From Brachionus manjavacas (taxonomy: Eukaryota; Rotifera; Eurotatoria; Ploima; Brachionidae), in assembly GCA_019054805.1 (NCBI GenBank), contig JAHQIY010000014.1, positions 2,356,001-2,420,000 on the forward strand: DNA of 64,000 nt, in the 5' to 3' direction. Shown in pieces: positions 12,490 through 23,917 of the stretch (position 1 is its first letter; every line of letters begins with the position of its first letter). The notes under the pieces were generated by a model. It worked only from the letters and a program-made list of their open reading frames with translations, was not told where the DNA came from and made no database searches. A program made the position numbers and the translations under genes.

Positions 12490-13400
12490 GTAGAAACAGA
12501 AGGGGGTCTTAATATTTAAATTTTGCAAGTTCAAATATTAATTCCAAAATACATTGATTTTCTCTCTATAAATGCTTTGATTCCAAATTGATAATTGTGG
12601 TCTTATCCAATGTCAAAAAAAAGTAAAAACTCGTCTTTTAAGGTATTCTTTTCTGGTGTAGTTTTAATATAAGATTGTTTAAACAAAAAAAAACAACAAA
12701 AAGATTGAAATGAAATAGTCAAATGCAAAAAGATTTGTGTTTTTAATCTTTGAAAGAAATTAAAATTTTTAAGAAAAAAATTATTTTAAAACTTAAACCT
12801 ATACACATAATTGTTCTATTTCATTCTTTGATTACAATTATTTACATTTGATCTATTACGTGAAATTTTTTTAAAATTCAATCAAGCTTTTTTGCATATA
12901 GAGAATTCAACGATAAAACACAGACTAAAGAAATAGAAAAAACAAAAAAATCTAAACAAATAAATTACGCCAATTACGCTAGAAATCGAAAAATATCTTA
13001 TAATTTAATGTATGAGTAACTATTTAGACTTTCTTGAAACCGCAAACCAAGAGTATCCAAAGATAAATACAAACAAATCCATGAAGAGATACTTTAATTT
13101 TTTCACTTAGTACTAATAAGCAAAAAAGCACGTAAACAACCCTTTCTTGAAAATCTAAGGCTTCTAAATGTTAAAACTTTTAAAATAATGGCCCAAAATT
13201 GTTCGTCATCTATACTATTGACATGACGTCTTGATCATTTGAATTTATTATAATATTTTTAATTTGGTTATACACGTAAATAATGAAAAATGAAGAAAAT
13301 TTAAAAAAGGTAAATACTGCACAATTTAATTGAATTTCATAATTTATAAACTTTTAATTCTAAGATTTAGTTTGAATTTCCACAGATTTCGAAGTTTTTT
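12490..13400. other. AT-rich spacer, no gene seen
   Basis: No ORF of interest, no RNA gene and no repeat with recognisable ends. Confidence 0.5.
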
Positions 13401-13479
13401 TTAGCTTAAATTTAGATCGAATTTAATTCCTTGGAAGGTTGAAAATAGGATTGTAATAAAACTAATGGTTTCTGGTTTA

Positions 13480-13930
13480 GATTTTTGGCTTTTTCGATTA
13501 AGTGCCTTGTATGATTGCTAAATACATAAATCTCCTGCAAAAAGGACTATTTAAACTTTTTTTTCAGATAACTTTAAACATGTCGCTAAAAAATATTTAA
13601 ATAATTGCCTTGGGACACACCAGAACAAATGTTAAATTCTTTCAATTGAGACTTTGAACTTCCCATTTGCCAAAAAAGCTTCAATCCTTTTTAAAAATCC
13701 TAGCTTTTTGAGTTTATGGTTAATTCCAGAATGAGACGCTTTTTCGAACACTTATCGAAGAAAAAAAAGTAGAAAAAATCCACCGGTGTAAACATTCATG
13801 CAAAATCCTAAAATGATCGATTAAATGAAGCTAAAAGTTTTGTCTAAAGTTCTCATTTTTTTTTCCTGAATTCACATTTGCATGGTGAAAGAAGATTAAA
13901 AGAAAACTTGCCTAAAAATAGGCAAAAATG
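13480..13930 (-). mobile_element. LINE relic: RT palm fragment
   Basis: On the minus strand a decayed frame carries SHSGINHKLKKLGFLKRIEA and FLANGKFKVSIE, followed by a weak VPRQ segment in the position of the RT motif SGVPQG. A preceding segment around 13800-13930 includes LHLIDHF. Stops and shifts interrupt it. This corresponds to the middle RT motifs of a CR1/Jockey-like LINE; both ends are missing. Confidence 0.6.
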
Positions 13931-13939
13931 AGCACTAAA

Positions 13940-14838
13940 TTAAAATAGGAGTTCTAATGAATTCAAATAATTAATTCAGTAGTTTCCACAAAATTAAATA
14001 ATTATAAAGAAATAGTTGGCAAGATTTTATTTCTGTTTGATATTTTTCAAGAAATCTTCAATTAAAAAAAAAAAAATTTCCTTAATAAAAAGAAAAATTT
14101 AATTTTATAATAAATTTTTTTTTAAATTGAGAATTTTAATGTGTTCAAAAGACTACAATTTTTCAATTTTAAAAAACTACAGCAAACTTTTACCCTAAAG
14201 TTTTAAACAAAGTATGAAATTCTCCCAAGCAATCAAAAAAAGAACTTCATCATCTAGCAGAATGCAATTATAATACTCAGACAGAAAAGAAAGTTCCTTC
14301 CCAATCAAGCAATTAAAACTCATTTTTTCTTTTTCCCTTAAAACAAAAAAATTTAACTTGTTCAAGGTATATCTCTTGACTATTAAAACCTTAAAAATAT
14401 TAATCAATATTTAAATATGTTTTATTTCTCTAAGTATTTTTATTTTCTTGACTTGAAACGGCCACTTTTTAATAAAATATTAAATGAATAAACTTTTATT
14501 TTGAGGCATTAACACGTTATCACCAGATTCAGTCCGGAGGAGAAAATGGGGAGGGTGATGAGACTTTCAAACAAGAGCTGATGACGTGTTTGATAAACCC
14601 TTAGTACGTAGTGAAAAAGTTAAGTATCTTTATTTGGATATGCTTGTATCCATTTATAGATACGCTTGGTTTTTGGTTCCAAGCTAGTTTAAGTAGTTGT
14701 CCAGTTTGCAGCTTTAATCACAATTTTTTTATTTTGTGTCATAAACAAGATGCCTGCAGATCCTTAAGAAGGTCCGGTAAAAATGAAAATGATTAAAGCT
14801 TATAGAAAAAACAAATGAAAATTTAAAATGATAAATAA
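13940..14838. other. Spacer downstream of cyclin D
   Basis: No supportable gene. A short plus-strand ORF at 14611-14796 has no recognisable domain and lies in sequence of slightly higher GC (14520-14790), possibly a small repeat. Confidence 0.45.
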
Positions 14839-14844
14839 TTTATT
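14839..14844 (-). terminator. Candidate poly(A) signal for cyclin D
   Basis: AATAAA on the minus strand, about 85 bp beyond the cyclin D stop codon. Confidence 0.45.
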
Positions 14845-14928
14845 CGGCTTTGTGTATAATTTAAAAATAAGCAACTATACAAAATTTGGTTTAGAATAAA
14901 AAAATAAATGTAAAAACAAAGTGTTAGA

Positions 14929-15867
14929 TTAGAGACAGAGTGAAGAGGTTTGAGATGAATGATGATGATGTAGACTTTGATCGAATGATAGATTTTGATC
15001 GCTGAATGGAGATACGGACAAAAGGGAATTTAAATTTAAAGTCGAATTTTCGTATCCAGAGTCGTCACTTAAATTGTTGTATTCACAATCAAAATCATAG
15101 TCATCTTCGAATTTAACTTTTTGGTCTTGATTGTCGATTGATTTAGACAAAAAAGCTGCTTCAATTTGTTCTCGCAGTAATCGAATGCGTTCATAATCGA
15201 TGTGTGCGAATTGATTTAATAAATTATGTAAATCTATTTCAACGGCTTTCAAATTAGATAAAGCTGTTAGGAGACACGACAAGGCAATCGTGCTTGGTGG
15301 ATAGAGTGAAAATTTAAAGTCTGTTGAACACAAAGCTGTCAATGCGTAAAAATGTTTTTTGATCTCGGCTGCTTGAGCATGTTGACACAAGTTGAATTGG
15401 TGCGATAGATATTCAAAATAATCGTTGGGCGCAACACTGTTTGTGTCCCATTTTAGCTTTTCTAAAATGAACAGTTCACAATGAAGGAGCTCTTGGAGAG
15501 ATATTGAATTGTCAGTGTATTGAACGAGTCTTTGGGTGTCTAGTTGAACGTTTGAGCGTATCTTTGACGCCAAGAGCATGCAACAAGTGCCGAACAGTTG
15601 AATATAAGACTTGTCAAGCTTGAAGCTAGTTGACTTTGCTAGAGAATAGATGAGGCGATCGAACATGTTCATGGCTGTGTAAAACACTTCATTTAAAACA
15701 TTCTCTGCTTCGCATATTTCCAACATCCAAACACTTAGCATTTCTCTCATTTCACTGCTTATGGCATCATTAAAGTAGCATCCGGCCACAGTGTAATATT
15801 CTTCTAAATTAATCATACTCTTCAAAGCCAACTCATCATTTACAAAGCATGCACATTGACACTGCAT
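14929..15867 (-). CDS. CCND: D-type cyclin, single exon (312 aa)
   Basis: G1 cyclin expected to bind and activate CDK4/6 in the nucleus. The N-terminal cyclin box is clear: MREMLSVWMLEICE (about 40-53), AMNMFDR (65-71), the core LLASK (98-102) and the D-cyclin hallmark YTDNSI (117-122) followed by LQELL and LEKLKWD. The second cyclin fold contains YPPSTIALSCL. Length fits D cyclins (about 290-310 aa). The C-terminal ~65 residues are acidic and Ser/Asn-rich, PEST-like, with a single SP site and no obvious T-P degron. The N-terminus has clustered cysteines (QCQCACF) but no LxCxE Rb-binding motif. The gene is intronless. The ATG at 15865-15867 is preceded by a TATA-type promoter, supporting this start. 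Confidence 0.93.
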   Translation of the reverse strand: MQCQCACFVNDELALKSMINLEEYYTVAGCYFNDAISSEMREMLSVWMLEICEAENVLNEVFYTAMNMFDRLIYSLAKSTSFKLDKSYIQLFGTCCMLLASKIRSNVQLDTQRLVQYTDNSISLQELLHCELFILEKLKWDTNSVAPNDYFEYLSHQFNLCQHAQAAEIKKHFYALTALCSTDFKFSLYPPSTIALSCLLTALSNLKAVEIDLHNLLNQFAHIDYERIRLLREQIEAAFLSKSIDNQDQKVKFEDDYDFDCEYNNLSDDSGYENSTLNLNSLLSVSPFSDQNLSFDQSLHHHHSSQTSSLCL

Positions 15868-15962
15868 TTTTGTTTTCTTTTCTTTTTATTGTTTTCTTTT
15901 TGTTTTTGTTAACAATAAACGATTCTTAATTTATTAAAAAAAACCTTAGGATTTAGCTGTTG

Positions 15963-16005
15963 TATTTATATGCAAATGAGAAGACATTAATTTTATTTCT
16001 ATTGG
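15963..16005 (-). promoter_or_regulatory. Cyclin D promoter: CCAAT, octamer and TATA elements
   Basis: On the minus strand, in transcription order: CCAAT (16001-16005), the octamer ATTTGCAT (15970-15977), and directly adjoining TATAAATA (15963-15970). The TATA-like box lies about 95 bp upstream of the ATG. The order and close spacing resemble POU-factor/TBP promoters. Function is inferred. Confidence 0.5.
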
Positions 16006-16177
16006 CCAAATGAGAAAACTAATCAATGACCAATTGAACAAAACCTCGCCCTCTAGTTAAATTAATAATAATTACTTGTTTATTGAATATTTATTGAATA
16101 TTTTTTGTTGCTAGCCCTTGAATGCAATTGATACTAGCCGGAAATAGAAAAAAAGAAGTGGAATTATGGTGGAATTT

Positions 16178-16300
16178 CTTTATTTATTATTTATTATTTA
16201 TTTTTATTAAAAATATAATTTGGGGGTGATCCCCAGGTTCGTCCGAATGACTTACGTCTTCGTTTAAACCCAATCATTGCAAAAAAATGATTAAAATAAA
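16178..16300 (-). repeat. Short dispersed retroelement-like repeat (copy 1)
   Basis: On the minus strand the segment shares ..GGTTT/..GAAGNCG..TCATTCGNA.. with 17140-17260. It ends in a perfect hairpin GGGGATCACCCC (16223-16234) and a (TAAATAA)n tail. The architecture is that of a SINE or truncated LINE 3' end. Confidence 0.4.
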
Positions 16301-16475
16301 ATAAAAATTTAGTTTTTTAAAAATAGAGAGTAATTTAAAATGAAAAAAATTAATAAATAAAAAAAATGGTGGAATTTCTATTTGTGTTTGATTTTGATTT
16401 GGCCTACTTGACAATGTGGAATTTACAGAAACACAATCACCTCACCTTTTTCTTTTTCACCTATCACTTTATGTG

Positions 16476-16822
16476 CAATTAGTGATGAGGTCGGTTTGAT
16501 TGCATTCGATAAAGCTAATACGGTTATTAGAGATCTACTATGACTTTAAAGAGACATGCGCTCGGTTTTTCTTTATTTTTGTTGTTGTTGTTGTTGTTGT
16601 CCACACAAGATTTGTTGATGAGGATGAAGATTAGACATTGTGTGACGCCCATGTCGTTCACTTTAAACTAAAAGTTTTAAAAGTTAATCGCTTTTGGACT
16701 AAGGCAATTTTTTTTTTAAGAAAAGAAGATCACAATTTATGATTAAGAGATAAAAGATTGTCATTGTGTACTAATATAATTAATAGGCGGATGCAATTTT
16801 CCCTTCATAGTTTTATTCTCAT
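16476..16822. repeat. Left block of the long direct duplication (copy B)
   Basis: Counterpart of 1-345. Differences are confined to a T-run length and a few substitutions at the right margin, where an AGAGCG motif is repeated (16830-16836, 16866-16872) around a short unique insert. Confidence 0.95.
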
Positions 16823-17741
16823 ATCTAAAAGAGCGTTCACGACTCTAATTTTTGGATAAATATTAAGAGCGATTAATATTTCCTGAAGGAGCATAAGCTC
16901 GGTAAAAATAAAAAAAAATATTTTCTTTTAAAACTTCGGTATTGTAAAATTCTTAATAAAACAAATGAATTAATCTTTTTTCAAATTTCAATTTGTTCTA
17001 AAAATTGAACATGAATACTTCCTTTAATTGAAAAATTAAAAATTAAAACAAAAAAAAAACTCAAAACATTTAATTTTTTTACCAACACGACATAATATTA
17101 AACTTCAAAAAGATAAGCAATTAGCGCCTATTTTTGTTGCGGATTTTCTATTTATTTTACAAATAATTTAGGAAAAGTTTGTCCAGGCCAGTTTCGAATG
17201 ACCGAGCCTTCTTTTCAGCTCTCGTGATTGCAAAATTATTAAAATATTTACTAAATATTTGTGTATAAAAAGAGTAGAAAATAAAAATTTTGTTCTATTT
17301 ACATTGCTAAATAAAATATATGTTAAGAGTTGATTTATCTGTTTTTAAGGAGAAGAAGGATTATTTATTTTTATCCAACTTGTAGTGAATTTGAAAACAC
17401 CTTTAAAATCAACTGAATAATGATTACTGTAATTATTTCAAATTTACATGAACATTCTTCTTTCTTTGAACTTAATAAATCAAACATACTTGAAGTAAAT
17501 CTGGGGAAGCCCAAATTTATTTAAATAAAAAAAAAAACTTGAAGTAAATTTTTGATAATTATTGTATATTTTTTATTTTTTTCAATAATTGTACAATTTT
17601 CAAAAGTTAAATTCAATGAGGAAGGAATTTTGGCAAATATAAAGATTCTTTAATTGATTATTTTATTCCGTAGCAAAGTTATCCTAAAGATTAAGTTTTT
17701 TTAAATGAAATTTAATTTTACTTAAAAAAGATTTTTCAATT
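16823..17741. other. Unshared middle of copy B
   Basis: About 920 bp with no match to the ~1400-bp middle of copy A. It holds a family A LINE 3' hairpin remnant (16889-16900, GAGCATAAGCTC followed by an A-rich tail) and the second copy of the dispersed repeat (17140-17260). No gene is seen. Confidence 0.6.
17140..17260 (-). repeat. Short dispersed retroelement-like repeat (copy 2)
   Basis: Degenerate relative of 16178-16300. Both contain, on the minus strand, TTTGCAAT followed about 30 bases later by TCATTCG(A/G)A and an AT-rich tail. The hairpin is less well kept here. Confidence 0.35.
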
Positions 17742-18690
17742 TTTTCTAATAATAAAAACAGACCATTGGATTGATAATATAAATATTTTTCTTTATATGC
17801 TTTCATAAGGAATTTATACAGATGGTTTTTTGATCATTTCTAAGGAAATATTTTTTAAAGAAAATTTTTAAAACAATAAAATTTTATTACAGAATTGACA
17901 AAGATAAAGAAAAAAATCAAAATAAAACTGAATTAAGTGAATTTGATAATATGAAAAAATAATTAATTAAATGAGTTTATATTTTCGCTCTTTTAAAGGT
18001 TCTATTCAATAAAGGAAGACTATTTAATTATTTATTTCGCCCATAACAACGTAATCCAAAAGAATAAAAAAATTTTTTAAATGACTTTTTTAAACAGCAA
18101 ATTTTAAATTTAAGTTGAATTTTTTCTAATTTAAAGAATTTTTTTTTTTTTCAAAATAAAAATGTAATCAAAAAATTAAGCAAGATAGAGATTCAATTTT
18201 TATCAATTGAATTTGATTAAATGAAAAAAAAGAAATGAATTAGTTGAGTTTATATTTCACTCAAGTCCATATTAACTAAATATACTCAATATCTTTTGTT
18301 TATCTATTCTAGTTGCTATTTTTCAAATAAATATTTGTTCATTCGCTAGATGCACTTGAATACGCGTTGTTGATAATTGCTCGATATAGAAAGAAAGTTT
18401 GCTAATTAATTTCAAGTTTTGAATGCTTCTAGATATTTAAAAATTTGATTTGGTCGATGAGAAAATACTCCTGTGTACTAGAGATTGCTAATATCTTAAG
18501 TTTATTAAGTGATCATGTGGCTAAGCAAGCTATTGGGTTTCAATAATTATTTATCTTCTTAGAGATACATGCACACCAAGTGGTCCAATATCAACTAAAT
18601 AAATTTGACAAGATCAATTTCTATCTAATTAACAATAAACTAATAAGTTCAATTAATATAGATGCTATCTTTTATTCAAAAAAAAAAAAA
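17742..18690. repeat. Right block of the long direct duplication (copy B)
   Basis: Counterpart of 1748-2693, about 98% identical. Non-coding. Confidence 0.93.
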
Positions 18691-19520
18691 AAAATTTCTC
18701 TAGCTATTGCTTCATTAAAGAGATGAAAATTCACTTATTATAAAAATTAATTTAGTTCTAAATTTTAAAAAATTCAATTAATACTTAATAAGCTATTCTG
18801 TCCTTGGAAGAAAAAAGTTTCAAGATGGTTCTTTTAAAAATGAAGTCCAAGTTGATGCAAATAAATATCAAAATAAACGCTGAATTGGTCAAACGGTTTG
18901 CATATTACCAAATTTCCTCACATCTTAATTTTAATTTTTATATTAATTTCAATTTAATGGGAATTTTTTTTAAATATTTAAAACCCATTTGCCTTTTTTA
19001 CAGCTAAGCTTCTTTGGTTCTTTGACAAATTGGTTTTAGATATTTAAAATAATGTTTCCATTTAAATTTTTACTATAATCACAAACATTTTATTTGATTT
19101 AAATAATTATAAATCAAAAATAAACCACGTGATAAGCATGGTAAAGGACTAGCAGCTTTAGGGAAAGGGAAGATTAGAGTTTCTTCAGAACATTTCTTGT
19201 AATAAATTTTACTTTGTATTAAAATAATCTAAATACATTGTCTCAAATCATATAATTGTTGTTAATAAAATTGATTCCATTGATTGCAAATCCGTCGTAA
19301 CAATTAATTAGCTGTGGCCTTATTTGTACTTTGGCTAGCAAGCTTATACAGTATGTTGCAAAAGTTTAGGAATTTTTTTAAACAAAAGAATTGTTTTTAC
19401 ATGCATAATAGGCGGGAAAATTAAAAAAGTGACATTATTTTTAAATTTCATTTGACTTCAATTCAAAAACATATAACCAAAAAAATTATGAGAAAAAAAA
19501 TCATAAAAAACAATAAAAAA
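18691..19520. other. AT-rich spacer, no gene seen
   Basis: The ORF at 18804-19007 has low-complexity composition and no recognisable domain. Confidence 0.5.
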
Positions 19521-19527
19521 AGAAAAA

Positions 19528-20095
19528 ATGGATAAAATTAATTTTAGTAAAAAACGATTTAAAAGTTCAAGAAATCTTTACAATTTGACATTTGATATTT
19601 CAAAAAATAAATCTATTAAATGTGGAGTCTCTCAAGGAAGTTGCCTATCCCCTACTATAAATAGTATTCCTCATGATGTTAAAATAGCCTTGTTCTCAGA
19701 TGACTTCTGTATTTGGGCATCAAAGGCCAGTAGAAGAGAAATTCTAAAAATTCTTCAAAAGACAGTTCATAACAGTCCCGAATCAGATTTTTGAGTTGAG
19801 TGAGCGATATATTTGTACACGACTGAGTCATTCTATTCCATTGGTTGTGAGACTACTGGAGGAATAAAAAGCAGGTTTCGAATCAAGATATATTGAATCC
19901 CAACAACATTGTGTAATTACTACCTTACCATATCCTCTTATCATAAGAGGACACGTGTAACACTCTATTTCAATATAAATGCTTTTAACTTTCTTTTAAT
20001 TTTTTGTAGCTTATTTTACTATATTTCATTTTTTTATAATTTATTCTGAAGGAGCTCTAGCTCGGTACAGGAAACAAATAAATAAATAAATGAAT
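19528..20095 (+). mobile_element. LINE family A-type copy, internally deleted
   Basis: A partial RT frame runs to 19794 with CGVSQGSCLSP (RT motif 4) and a catalytic-box variant IALFSDDF. It joins directly to a C-terminal segment LSERYICTRLSHSIPLV, the same terminus as at 3184-3414. The 3' end has the family A hairpin GAGCTCTAGCTC (20052-20063) and an (AAATA)n tail. The thumb region is missing, so the copy has lost internal sequence as well as its 5' end. Confidence 0.8.
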
Positions 20096-20265
20096 TATTA
20101 AATAATAAATCATGTTCAAAAATAACATTATTATTTTGCCAAAAATATATATATTGTGTCTAGCCCACTTTTGGGTCTGCTAAAAAAAGGAGATCATAAA
20201 AAAATAAAATATTTCGAGTGTGATATATCAAATTGTTTAGAAAGAAATTTCGAAAGAAATTGTCC

Positions 20266-21177
20266 AATTTATTATTATTATTATTATTATAAAAAAGCTA
20301 CAGCAAGACTAGCTTGCGGAGGCGTCCTACATGAGAGGTCGCCTATGGTAGCTCGTTGCACATAATGAGATAAAACACTGATAGAAATATACAATAAAAA
20401 TTTTAGGGTTAAAAAAAAAGTTAAATAATTTTTGCAAGAATAATAAAATTGTTTGTGGTGCCTATGGAACGGTAGTTTGGGTACAAGACCGGAAGACGTC
20501 GTATCGGTTCTTGAACTGGTTTACCGAGGTGGCGTTGACGACGGAGGCAGGCAGGGCGTTCTATTCATTAACCACTCTGTTCGTGAATGTATTGGCTCTT
20601 TGTAGACACTTGATGGAGGCCTGGCCGGACAGTCTTCTCGCATGAACTCTGATGCCTCTTGCCGGTCCGGTGAGGTGAGTTTGCTAGAACCGGAGGGTTC
20701 ACCCATTCAACTTCATTGATGCCTTTGGCGAGCTTAAACATCTGGATCAGGTCTCCACGTACCCGGCGCTCGTGGAGGGAAGTTTGACCTAAGACGGCAA
20801 GGCGATCTTCGTAACGCCAGTTCTTGATACGGGGCACCAGTTTGGTGGCCCTCCTCTGCACCTGTTCCAGCATCTTGGCGTCTTTCTTGCTAAGGGGGGA
20901 CCAGACAACAGCGGCGTATTCCAGGTTGGGTCTAACATAGGCACAGTAGAGGGTCCTGCACGTATCTAAGGTCCAGAACCTGAAAGATCTCTTCAACTGG
21001 CCGAGTATTCCTGTGGCTCTGTTGACTTGATTTTTAATGTGGTTAGAAAATATCAAGTTACATGCGAATGTGACTCCCAGATCCTTTTCCGTGTCGACGA
21101 CGGCGAGCGCGCTCCTGGAATCATCCTCACCCATATGTAGTTCAGGCAGTGCGTGGTTGATCTTGCCGGACTTGCTG
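20266..21177 (-). mobile_element. LINE family B: GC-rich 3' fragment with (TAA)n tail
   Basis: On the minus strand the RT thumb/C-terminus is well preserved: KDLGVTF, GQLKRSFRFW, LYCAYVRPNLEYAAVVWSP, VQRRATKLVPR, then RRVRGDLIQMFK. A frame change near 20660-20680 follows, after which a TNRVVNE / LPASVVNATSVNQFKNR-type terminus is read in another frame. The 3' UTR ends with hairpin GCAAGCTAGTCTTGC (20303-20317) and a (TAA)n tail (20269-20290). It is 5'-truncated at about 21177. GC content is far above the surroundings, suggesting a fairly recent insertion. Confidence 0.88.
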
Positions 21178-21860
21178 AAATAAATTTAGTGTTTTTTTTT
21201 TACATTTAATTTTGAATTTGACTCCATACATTGATTGCATACTCAGGTTGAGACCTCAAGAGGTGTTTGATGCCCATGTTCTTTTAAAAAGCAATTATGT
21301 CAAGAATTTTTGTAATAAACATGAATTGAAAATTTATGTCACGAAACAGGAAATGTTGAATAAATGAGGACACTTTAAAACTCCTATTATTCTAATTACT
21401 TCGAGAAGGCGCTGAGCAAGCACCGAGTATAATTATTCTAATATTTGTAAAAAAAGTAAAAAATCGAGATTTACTCGTAAAAATATGCACAAAAATGCAA
21501 AAAATCAAATTTGGTCCTTGAGAAACACAAAAATTTTTCAAATTGATTTTAAAAAAATGTTACTACCAAGTATTGAGGATATAGGTATAATTATCATTTT
21601 TTTTAAAAATAAATAACAATTTTTCTTGGATTTTGTCTATTTTTTTGTAAATTATTTTAGATTTTTACCAAAATCTTGATTATTTTTTAAATTTTTTAAA
21701 TAAAGTGTTACCTGTTTGAGTTCATCTTCAGAAAATGACATTAAAAAAATACTCTTTAAATTTTTTATCTCTTTTACTAAAAGAAGAAATGATTTCTTTT
21801 TTTTCCTCATAAATTTTAAAAATGGTTTTGCTGTCAACTTTTAATTTTATTTTCTTTAAT
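21178..21860. other. AT-rich spacer, no gene seen
   Basis: Nothing beyond low-complexity sequence. Confidence 0.5.
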
Positions 21861-21865
21861 ATTTA

Positions 21866-23095
21866 GTTGTAGTAGTAGTAATTATTACTGCAACTCGGAG
21901 CTAGTCCAAGCAAAGCTCTAATCTAAGCTATAACAGTCGATTCATTTGCTTTGACATCCAAACGTCAATCTTAGCTTTAAAGATGTTTAGACTTGTTGCA
22001 CTAACAATTTCTTCCGTAAATTTATTCCAGACACCAACAACTCTTTTTGTAAAATAATTAAATCTCTGACTGAAATTCCTTACTCTTTCTCGAACTAAGT
22101 TCTTCGAGTTTCTTCTAAGATTATACCTTTTACTGTCAGGCCTAATGCTTAAGCTACAGTTCAAACCTTTACTGAAATTCACTTTCTCCATATTGTTCAC
22201 TATTTTGAACATTTGGATTAGATCTCCACGTATCCTTCTTGTTTTTAGACCTGGTAAATTGAGCCTTGATAGCCGCTGTGGATACTCAAAATTGCAAGCC
22301 CAGGTACTAACCGCGTCGCCCTATGTTGCACTTTTTCTATCTCATCTATATCTCTTTCTAAGTAAGGACACTATGAGCTGATGGCATATTCCAAATGAGG
22401 TCTGACAAGTGAACAGTATAGTAGTCTTACTATTTTTATTGTTGGAAATTTGAAAGATCTGCGAATCATTCCCAATAAACGGGTTGCTCTAACAGTCACA
22501 TTTTTGATTTGAGAATCCCATTTCAAGTCACTTTGGATATAAATACCCAGATCTCTTTCACAAACAGACTTGCTGAGCGGTTTTGAATCGATAGTGTAAT
22601 CAAATTTTGTGTTCATGTTGCCAATATGTAAAACTTTGCACTTATCAATATTAAGTGATGCTGACCAGTCCTTTGACCAGCTACATATGTTGTCTAAATC
22701 CGATTGTAGACTAGGAATCGAACTGAAGCTCTTGATAACGGATTTAATTTTTGTATCATCAGCATAAGCTTCACATTTATTTTTGATGATTTCTAACATG
22801 TAATTAATATAAATAAGAAAAAGTAATGACCCAAGTACTGACCCTTGAGGCACTCCACTTATCACATCTATCCAATTTGAACATGTTTCACCATGTTTCA
22901 CTACTTTCTGGGTTCTACCCTTCAAAAATGTGTGATCCATTTTATCATACGTTCACCATAACCATAAAACCTAAGCTTATACAAAAGCTTATCATGAGAA
23001 ACTCTATTGAATGCTTTCGCAAAATCTGTATAGACCAGATCCACTGAAAAACCTTGTGCTAGAGCTTCAGTAATTTTGTCCATTGTTTCCATTTA
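21866..23095 (-). mobile_element. LINE family C: 5'-truncated RT with a frame break
   Basis: Reading on the minus strand: VDLVYTDFAKAFNRVSHD, ISGVPQGSVLGSLLF, the catalytic CEAYADDTK, LNIDKCKVLHIG, and VRLLYCSLVRPHLEYAISS (stop at about 22371). After a disrupted stretch, 21928-22212 gives the terminus FTKRVVGVWNKF...ATSLNIFKAKID. The 3' UTR has stem GAGCT/AGCTC (21898-21918) and a TACTAC-rich tail (21866-21890). The palm domain is intact over about 190 codons, so the copy is moderately young. The C-terminal pattern places it near families B and D. Confidence 0.88.
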
Positions 23096-23495
23096 ATTCT
23101 TTTTTTTTAAATTTTATATTAAATACTTTATATTAAACTTTATTTTTTAATTTCAAAAGAGCTTTAGTTTTATACAGATTAAATAACACAATTAAATAAA
23201 TATTTAAAATTGTAAATATTTCAATAGAAAAATTTTTGATTGCTCAAATAGAGAAAATATTCCTGAAAAAAAAAAATCAATTACAACCTTCAATTACATA
23301 ATAGATTTCTTGTAAATGTTTGGTATAAAATTATTGAATTTTGTTTCGAATGTTAATTAGCTCTCTTTTCTATAAATGAGCCTTTATTAAATTAATTTTA
23401 AAGTGGCATGGAAACCAGAATTATTTGATTTCGTAACAGTTTCATTTTTTAATTTTGAACATTTAGCTCTAAAGAATACACAAAAAAGGTTTACA

Positions 23496-23917
23496 ATGCA
23501 GTCAAAGTCTGAAAATAGACCAACGCAGAATTTACCATCAATTTTTTTAAATAATAAACAAAAATCAGTAGATAAACTAAGAAAATTTGAATTGTTTAAA
23601 CAATTATACGAAGCTACAACAAATAATGAAGACTATAAAAAAATGAGACGCCCGATAAAACCGAGCTTGTGAGTATATTTGGTAATGGTAAATATTCCAA
23701 CTAATCTCTTAAATTAGACCTGTCTACATGTATTCTAGATACGAAAATTCAAAATTTTACCACGAAAATAGCTATTATTATCCAAGATATAAAAAACCAG
23801 TTGAATGGACCGTTCTTCTAACTAGAGTATGCTTTAGTTTAAATTTAAAAGTTGATTAATTAATTTTATTTTAAGAGACATGATGAATATAGCACTAGTT
23901 CAAGTTCAATGTCTTAG
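23496..23917 (+). CDS. Unknown small protein, three exons (100 aa)
   Basis: I do not recognise the family. Exons, found by hand: 23496-23668, 23739-23826 and 23876-23917. The introns (70 and 49 bp) have GTGAGT..TTCTAG and GTATGC..TTTAAG ends, in phases 2 and 0. The joined frame is open throughout and stops at TAG 23915-23917. The product starts MQSKSENRPTQNLPS, has a basic helix (KQKSVDKLRKFELFKQLYEA), then a Tyr-rich segment with NSYYYPRYKKPVEWTVLLTR and a Ser-rich end. It has no signal peptide or membrane segment. An in-frame ATG exists upstream at 23403, but the intervening residues look untranslated. The small, Tyr/Arg-rich, motif-poor style recalls structural or ciliary proteins; that is only an impression. 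Confidence 0.6.

Noticed and set aside
14611-14796. 61-codon frame with a CPVC segment downstream of cyclin D
   Set aside because: No family match and no promoter or splice support; it lies in repeat-like sequence.
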